From positions 1 through 10,552 of the forward strand of contig JAEZHS010000327.1 of the NCBI GenBank assembly GCA_023436825.1: a stretch of 10,552 nucleotides of DNA. The letters run 5' to 3'. Shown here piece by piece: positions 6,685 through 10,552 of the stretch (its first letter is position 1; each line of letters starts with the position of its first letter). A model generated the notes under the pieces. It did no database searches and was not told the DNA's origin. It saw nothing but the letters and a program-made list of their open reading frames with translations. Source of the DNA: Pseudomonadota bacterium. Its GTDB lineage: Bacteria > Pseudomonadota > Alphaproteobacteria > Reyranellales > Reyranellaceae. Position numbers and translations under genes: made by a program.

Positions 6685-7125
6685 GTGCGCCTGCCCGCAG
6701 CGCTGGCGCTGCTGGTGCTGGCCGCGTCGGCATCCGCGCAGACCAAGCCGCCGCTCCCCGCCAGCGATCTCGCCGGCGACTGGCACGGCCAATGGACCTC
6801 GCCTTCGGGTTATCTCTTCAGCACGACCCTGTCCTTGAAGGTCGCTCCCGACGGCATCGCCAACGGCCAATTCGTGTGGACGCTCAAGCGCTCGCCGCTT
6901 GCCCAGGAGCAGCGCAAGCTCGGCATGAACGCCATCGAGTTCGTATCGGGCAAGGTCGACACCGTGGCGGGCACCGTGACGCTGGCGGGTACGCGCAAAG
7001 ACGATCCCAACGACGTCATCTTCACCGACCGCTACCGACTGGTGGTCGGCGAGAACGGCCGCTCCCTGGCCGGCGTGTCGGGCAATCTCGGTGATTGGGA
7101 TGGCTTGGTCTTTCTGCAGCGCTGA
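6685..7125 (+). CDS. Small secreted protein, unknown function
   Basis: A 146-aa protein starting at GTG 6685, 1 bp after the lipoprotein stop (6681-6683). This start is preferred over an in-frame ATG at 6535 because it begins directly with a signal peptide (MRLPAALALLVLAASASA, cleavage before Gln19), whereas the longer version would prefix 50 residues that overlap the lipoprotein gene. The mature part starts PPLPASDLAGDWHGQW and alternates hydrophobic and polar residues in short segments with many G and D turns, which suggests a small beta-barrel or beta-sandwich. I do not recognise the family. It is likely periplasmic. There is no clear Shine-Dalgarno, consistent with translation coupled to the upstream gene. 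Confidence 0.72.
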   Translation: MRLPAALALLVLAASASAQTKPPLPASDLAGDWHGQWTSPSGYLFSTTLSLKVAPDGIANGQFVWTLKRSPLAQEQRKLGMNAIEFVSGKVDTVAGTVTLAGTRKDDPNDVIFTDRYRLVVGENGRSLAGVSGNLGDWDGLVFLQR

Positions 7126-7269
7126 CGCTCAGCGACAGTCGAGGCAGGTAAGTGCGCCTCGGCCGAGCGCGATGCGCGCCGGCCCATGCTGGTGCTGCGC
7201 AACGGCCTGCGCGTGCCGGTCACCATGACCTACCGCGATCAGGTCAAGCCGGCAGGTTGGGTTGGCTGA
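7126..7269 (+). pseudogene. Remnant: C-terminal end of a LytTR-type DNA-binding domain
   Basis: The frame ending at TGA 7267-7269 reads RRPMLVLRNGLRVPVTMTYR, then DQVKPAGWVG and stop. The pattern L-x-L-x-x-G-x-x-x-P-V-x-x-x-Y-R followed by a short tail is the typical last strand and end of LytTR response-regulator DNA-binding domains. The rest of a LytTR domain (about 70 further residues) is missing: the frame is closed by the stop of the secreted-protein gene at 7123-7125, which happens to be in the same frame. The sequence between 7126 and about 7178 shows no recognisable domain. It looks like the scar of a deleted regulator gene. The start of the Gfo/Idh gene overlaps its last codons. Identification rests on about 30 residues, so it is moderate at best. 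Confidence 0.5.
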
Positions 7270-8236
7270 GGTTCGCATCGCCATCCTGGGCGCCGGCAGC
7301 ATGGGCACGGCGCATGCGGCCGCCTACGCAGCCATGCCCCAAGTTTCCGTGGTCGGCGTGTTCTCGCGCGATCCGGCACGCGCCGGTGCCGTCAGCGCCA
7401 TCTGCAAGGCCCGGCCCTCTACCGACACCGCCGATCTGATCCAGCGCAGCGACGTCGACGCCATCGATATCTGCCTGCCGAGCGCCGTTCATCGTGACGT
7501 CGTGATTGCGGCCCTCGAGGCCGGCAAGCATGTGTTCTGCGAAAGCCCCTTGGCGCTCGATCTCGACCAGGCAAGGCGCATGCGCGATTGCGCCCGCCGC
7601 ACCGGCCGACTGCTGCAGGTCGGCCTGCTCATGCGCTCGGTGGGCGCCTACGGGCACGTCGAGGCGGCGGCGCGGTCGGGTGAGCACGGGCGGCTGCTCA
7701 GCATCACCACCTGGCGGCTGGGCTCCTACCTCCATGCCGATGCACCCGATCGCAAGGACCACTACGGCGACCCGTCGACAGAGCTGATGACCTTCGACTT
7801 CGATTTCGTCCATTGGCTGATGGGCGAGCCCCAGTCCCTGTCGGCCAGCGCCGCGCGCATGCCGGACGGCCGGCCGGGCGAGATCACCGCGCTGTTGAGC
7901 TATCCCGGCGGCCGTCACGCGACCGTCATCGCCAGCGGCCTGATGCCGCCCGGCTCGCCCTTCACCGTAGGCTTCCGTGCGCTGTTCGAACGAGCGGCCT
8001 TCGCGCATCTCACCACCTTCAGCGAGCTCCCGCCGAAGAGCAGCTTCACTATTGCCGCCGGCACGACACCCGCGCGTGCCGTTCCGGTGATCAACCGCAA
8101 CCCCTACGAGGTCGAGCTGCAGCGTTTCGTCGACTGCATCAAAGGCCGCGCCGATCCGGCACTGCTCGATGCCGATCGCGCCATCGAGGCACTTCTTCTG
8201 TCAAAGGCGACGCAGCGCGCAATCGAAAGCTTCTGA
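7262..8236 (+). CDS. Gfo/Idh/MocA-family oxidoreductase-fold protein, active site altered
   Basis: A 324-aa protein with an N-terminal Rossmann domain (VRIAILGAGSMGTAHAAAY, residues 4-22, G-x-G-x-x-G) and the C-terminal alpha/beta domain usual for Gfo/Idh/MocA enzymes, which oxidise or reduce sugars, inositols and related polyols with NAD(P). DAIDICLPSAVHRDVVIAAL (67-86) and the following AGKHVFCE are classical. Two catalytic positions differ: the E-K-P motif reads E-S-P (94-96), so the usual Lys is Ser95, and the later H-D-I-D motif reads F-D-F-D (178-181), so the His is Phe178. Family fold is secure; dehydrogenase activity is questionable. The start is TTG 7262, overlapping the LytTR remnant. 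An in-frame stop at 7226-7228 and the absence of an ATG or GTG before the Rossmann strand leave no better choice; a weak AGG (7254-7256) lies 5 nt upstream. It converges on gentisate dioxygenase with only 16 bp between stops. Confidence 0.88.
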   Translation: MAEVRIAILGAGSMGTAHAAAYAAMPQVSVVGVFSRDPARAGAVSAICKARPSTDTADLIQRSDVDAIDICLPSAVHRDVVIAALEAGKHVFCESPLALDLDQARRMRDCARRTGRLLQVGLLMRSVGAYGHVEAAARSGEHGRLLSITTWRLGSYLHADAPDRKDHYGDPSTELMTFDFDFVHWLMGEPQSLSASAARMPDGRPGEITALLSYPGGRHATVIASGLMPPGSPFTVGFRALFERAAFAHLTTFSELPPKSSFTIAAGTTPARAVPVINRNPYEVELQRFVDCIKGRADPALLDADRAIEALLLSKATQRAIESF

Positions 8237-8252
8237 ACGCGGTCCGCAAGAA

Positions 8253-9296
8253 CTACTTCCCGCCGCGATCCTCGCGCCACAGGTCAAGCTTCTCCTGCAC
8301 CGGTCGGTCGGAGAAGGAGAACAGCACCGCGTCGCCATCGGCGTGGTGCTCGACCTTGGCCCAGCTCGGCACGACGAAATGGTCGCGCTTCTTCCAGCGG
8401 AAGGTCTCCGTCCCGATGACGCTCTCGCCCGTGCCCTCGACCACCGAGAACACCGTGCCGTCGGTGCAGCGATAGGGCGCGGTCCTGAAGCCCTTGGGCA
8501 GGAGCTGCATGAACGTGCCCATGGTGGCGATCGGCGCGCCACCGCTTGCCGGGTTCACGTAGCGCAGCTTGTAGCCGTGGCAGGGGTCGGGCGGGCCGGC
8601 CTTGGCGAGCCCGGCCAGGGCCTCGCCCGTGCGCGCATAGGGAAAGTTGAAGATCGGCGAGGTCTGGCGCGCCGGCTTCCAGTCGATCGGCAGCAGGCCG
8701 CTCGCGAACTTGGCGTCCGACGTACCCTCGGGCGCGGTGACGGCCTGCTCGTCGCTCTCGCCGTTCTCGGCGAAGCCCGCGTTGAACATCGCGACCAGCG
8801 GGATGTCGAGGCCGTCCAGCCACACCATCGGTTCGCTGGAGTCGTTGCCGTGGTCGTGCCAGGTCCAGGTCGGTGTGATGACGAAGTCGCCCTCGCGCAT
8901 GATGGTGCGCTCGCCGTCGACGGCGGTATAGGCGCCCTCGCCCTCGACGATGAAGCGCAGCGCCGACTGGGTATGGCGATGGCTCGGCGCCACCTCGCCC
9001 GGCAGGATGAGCTGCAGGCCGGCATAGAGTGACGGCGTGATGCAGGCGCTGCCCTGCATCGCCGGGTTCTCCAGGATCAGCACGCGCCGCACCGCCTCCT
9101 TGGCGGTGATCAGCGCGCCCGATTCCATCAGGAACGGCCGCACCTTGTCGTAGTCCCAATGCGCCGCCCGGTACCTGGGCGCGGGCTGCGGCGGCACGAG
9201 CTGGTGCAGCGATTCCCAGAGCGGCGCCATCGACAGGCCACCGATGCGCTCGTAGAAGTCGCGGCGCGCATTGTTGCGGGTCGCTGGTTGGGACAC
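8253..9296 (-). CDS. gtdA: Gentisate 1,2-dioxygenase
   Basis: A 347-aa bicupin enzyme that would cleave gentisate (2,5-dihydroxybenzoate) between C1 and the adjacent hydroxylated carbon to give maleylpyruvate, using Fe(II) and O2 in the cytoplasm. The first cupin carries HRHTQSALRFIVEGEGAYT (106-124), giving Fe ligands His106 and His108, and WTWHDHG (144-150), giving His147. This spacing nearly equals the His104/His106/His145 set of the E. coli enzyme. The N-terminal MAPLWESLHQLVPPQP (23-38) is also typical. The C-terminal cupin (about 255-330) lacks an obvious metal triad, as usual. Salicylate and 1-hydroxy-2-naphthoate dioxygenases are close relatives, so the substrate is probable, not proven. 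The start is GTG 9296, with GGAG (9303-9306) 6 nt upstream inside the preceding gene, 3 bp after whose stop it begins. Maleylpyruvate isomerase and fumarylpyruvate hydrolase are not in the window. Confidence 0.92.
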   Translation of the reverse strand: MSQPATRNNARRDFYERIGGLSMAPLWESLHQLVPPQPAPRYRAAHWDYDKVRPFLMESGALITAKEAVRRVLILENPAMQGSACITPSLYAGLQLILPGEVAPSHRHTQSALRFIVEGEGAYTAVDGERTIMREGDFVITPTWTWHDHGNDSSEPMVWLDGLDIPLVAMFNAGFAENGESDEQAVTAPEGTSDAKFASGLLPIDWKPARQTSPIFNFPYARTGEALAGLAKAGPPDPCHGYKLRYVNPASGGAPIATMGTFMQLLPKGFRTAPYRCTDGTVFSVVEGTGESVIGTETFRWKKRDHFVVPSWAKVEHHADGDAVLFSFSDRPVQEKLDLWREDRGGK

Positions 9297-9299
9297 GGC

Positions 9300-10130
9300 C
9301 TACTCCGCGGCGGCGCGCATCGGCGCAAGACGGGCGGCGGCGCGGCTGCGGCAGGCGGCGGCGAAGGCGTAGAACAGCTTCATCGACACCGGATTTTCGA
9401 GCGCCCGATGCTCGGGGTGCCATTGCACCGCCAGCGCGAAGGCCGGCGCGTCGGGAACGCTGAAGGCCTCGACCTGGCCGTCCTCGGCGACGGCTTCGAG
9501 ACGCGCCCGCGGCGCCAGGCGATCGACGCCCTGGGCATGCAGCGAGTTCACCTGCACCCGCCGCTCGCCCACAAGACGATGCAGCAGGCCGCCTTCGACG
9601 ATCTCGATATCGTGCGCCGGCGCATAGTTGACGTCGGTATCCGGCGACTTGGGCGAGCGATGGTCGCGCCGGCCTTCGACCTCGTGCACCAGCTGGTGCA
9701 GCGTGCCGCCCAGCGCCACGTTCACCTCCTGCAGGCCGCGGCAGATCGCGAACAGCGGCACACCGCGGTCGAGGGAATGGCGGATCAGGGGCAGCGTGGT
9801 CGCGTCGCGCGCCGGATCGTGCGCGGTGCCGCGCCGGCTCCGCTCACCACCGTAGTGATGCGGCTCGACATTGGACGGGCTGCCGGTCAGCAGCACGCCG
9901 TCCAGTGAATCGAGCAGCCGGTCGAGCGCCTCGGTCATGGCTTCGGTGTCCTCGCCGAGCTCCGGGCCAATCGCCGGAATCAGGACCGGCAGGGCGCCGA
10001 CCGCCTGTATCGCGGCCCGGACGTACTTGTCGCCAACCGTGTGATGCCAGCCGCCGCGGCCGTTTTCCTTGAAACAGGCCGTGACCCCCACGAGTGGGCG
10101 CATGGGGAGACGCAGAGAAGAGCGATCCAT
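9300..10130 (-). CDS. Gamma-glutamyl-gamma-aminobutyrate hydrolase-type class I amidotransferase (peptidase C26, PuuD-like)
   Basis: A 276-aa cytoplasmic hydrolase of the class I glutamine amidotransferase fold. The nucleophile elbow is FAICRGLQEVNVALGG (127-142), with Cys130 nucleophile, and the His-Glu pair is in VQWHPEH (236-241: His238, Glu240). The GVLLTGSPSNVEPHHYGG segment (78-95) is the oxyanion-side glycine motif of PuuD-type enzymes, which hydrolyse gamma-glutamyl amides such as gamma-glutamyl-GABA in putrescine breakdown. No other putrescine-pathway gene is visible. Its stop lies 3 bp before the gentisate dioxygenase start, so the pair is one transcript and the true substrate may be a gamma-glutamylated intermediate of an aromatic or amine pathway. 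The ATG at 10130 has a poorly spaced AAGGA immediately upstream; Met10 is an alternative start. It is divergent from secB. Confidence 0.9.
   Translation of the reverse strand: MDRSSLRLPMRPLVGVTACFKENGRGGWHHTVGDKYVRAAIQAVGALPVLIPAIGPELGEDTEAMTEALDRLLDSLDGVLLTGSPSNVEPHHYGGERSRRGTAHDPARDATTLPLIRHSLDRGVPLFAICRGLQEVNVALGGTLHQLVHEVEGRRDHRSPKSPDTDVNYAPAHDIEIVEGGLLHRLVGERRVQVNSLHAQGVDRLAPRARLEAVAEDGQVEAFSVPDAPAFALAVQWHPEHRALENPVSMKLFYAFAAACRSRAAARLAPMRAAAE
9303..9306 (-). promoter_or_regulatory. gtdA: Ribosome binding site supporting the GTG start of gentisate dioxygenase
   Basis: GGAG on the minus strand, 6 nt before the GTG at 9296 and inside the last codons of the gamma-glutamyl hydrolase gene. 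It favours the GTG start over Met23 and points to coupled translation. Confidence 0.75.
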
Positions 10131-10274
10131 ATCCTTGCCGGAGCGTGTAAAATACCGCCGCTTATTCTCTTATTTGGGCAAGGGCTTTGCAAATGGCAGG
10201 CTGCCGCGCTTGCCCGCGGCTTGTGCAGTGCAGCGCTGCGTGGTACCGCCCGCCCGCAACAGAGAAAGTAGGCC
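10131..10274. promoter_or_regulatory. Divergent intergenic region between the hydrolase gene and secB
   Basis: This 144-bp gap must carry the promoters of two divergent units. An A/T-rich patch (about 10147-10172) stands out from the GC-rich surroundings. On the minus strand TTGCAA (near 10190) precedes a weak GAGAAT-like -10 by about 17 bp, a tentative sigma-70-type promoter for the hydrolase-dioxygenase pair. On the secB side there are a hairpin GCCGCG-CTTGCC-CGCGGC (10203-10220) and a 10-bp perfect palindrome GCAGCGCTGC (10230-10239), which may be leader structure or operator. No individual promoter is secure. Confidence 0.4.
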
Positions 10275-10552
10275 ATGACCAACGCCCCTCCTCCGCCGCA
10301 GAATCCGCAGCCGCCGCAGGGTGGCGCTCCCCAGCAGGCGCCGAACGCGCCGCTGATCATGCACGGCCAGTACATCAAGGACCTGAGCTTCGAGAATCCG
10401 CGCGCACCGCAGAGCTTGATCGAGCAGACCCAGCCGCAGCTCTCGCTCAACGTCCAGGTCACCAACCGCCAGTTCGACGCCAAGACCTTCGAGGTCGCGC
10501 TGTCGATCGAGGCCAATGCCAAGACGCCCAAGGACGAGCCGCTGTTCATGCT
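10275..10552 (+). CDS. secB: Protein-export chaperone SecB, 5' part (runs off the window)
   Basis: The first 92 residues of SecB, the tetrameric cytoplasmic chaperone that holds preproteins unfolded and delivers them to SecA. The diagnostic segment QYIKDLSFENPRAPQSL (about 33-49) is the SecB N-terminal strand, followed by NVQVTNRQFDAKTFEVALSIEANAK as expected for alphaproteobacterial members. The first about 27 residues are a disordered Pro/Gln/Asn-rich extension, longer than in E. coli SecB but common in alphaproteobacteria. The ATG at 10275 follows a weak AAAGTAGG. The gene is interrupted only by the window edge and no frameshift is visible. Confidence 0.93.
   Translation, partial: MTNAPPPPQNPQPPQGGAPQQAPNAPLIMHGQYIKDLSFENPRAPQSLIEQTQPQLSLNVQVTNRQFDAKTFEVALSIEANAKTPKDEPLFM

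Noticed and set aside
6685..7269. One gene spanning the secreted protein and LytTR tail by TGA read-through or selenocysteine
   Set aside because: The shared frame is most likely chance. The TGA at 7123-7125 follows a natural beta-protein end, no selenocysteine-type structure is evident, and the following about 18 codons show no domain.
8284..9423. Minus-strand 379-codon open frame overlapping gentisate dioxygenase
   Set aside because: It is in a different frame of the same strand, arginine/alanine-rich without motifs, while the dioxygenase frame carries all iron ligands.
9159..9908. Plus-strand open frame of 249 codons opposite the hydrolase
   Set aside because: It is antisense to a gene with an intact Cys-His-Glu triad and shows no recognisable domain.
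10131..10274. Riboswitch or small RNA in the secB leader
   Set aside because: Only two short hairpins are visible, with no recognisable aptamer core or intrinsic terminator.

Overview
The window looks like chromosomal DNA from a GC-rich alphaproteobacterium. The evidence is strong G/C third-position bias in every gene, an alphaproteobacterial-type SecB, an EI24 membrane protein of the kind common in that class, frequent GTG/TTG starts and several dispersed palindromic intergenic repeats. A genus cannot be fixed from the sequence alone; a soil or freshwater Rhodospirillales, Reyranella-like or Hyphomicrobiales organism would fit. I see no rRNA, tRNA, CRISPR array, phage gene, transposase or integrase.

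Layout. 1-144 holds two palindromic repeats. 145-918 (-) is a short-chain dehydrogenase-fold protein whose active-site Tyr and Lys appear replaced. 979-1392 (+), divergent from it, is a GFA/CENP-V-type zinc protein. 1422-1520 is a nested palindrome between converging genes. 1539-4142 (-) is a tight two-gene operon: a secreted beta-propeller protein (2442-4142) followed by an LACTB2-like metallo-beta-lactamase-fold hydrolase (1539-2432). 4340-5491 (+) is an alpha-methylacyl-CoA racemase/CaiB-family enzyme, bracketed by two copies (4206-4279 and 5496-5568) of a repeat with identical 12-bp inverted ends. 5571-7125 (+) holds an EI24-domain membrane protein, a small lipoprotein and a small secreted protein. 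7126-7269 is what looks like the orphan C-terminal end of a LytTR-type DNA-binding domain. 7262-8236 (+) is a Gfo/Idh/MocA-fold protein with a TTG start, again lacking usual catalytic residues. 8253-10130 (-) is a coupled pair: a class I amidotransferase-type gamma-glutamyl hydrolase (9300-10130) and a gentisate 1,2-dioxygenase (8253-9296). 10275-10552 (+) is the 5' part of secB.

Working together. The metabolic theme is small-molecule catabolism: ring cleavage of gentisate, CoA-thioester epimerisation, and several oxidoreductase or hydrolase folds. The genes sit in short independent units, not one long pathway operon. The clearest functional couplings are gentisate dioxygenase with the gamma-glutamyl hydrolase (3-bp gap, Shine-Dalgarno inside the upstream gene) and the propeller with the MBL hydrolase (Shine-Dalgarno overlapping the upstream stop). 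The less ordinary features are the two oxidoreductase-fold proteins with altered catalytic residues, the repeat forming the leader of the EI24 gene, and the LytTR remnant. No clear, complete novel defence or mobile system is visible.
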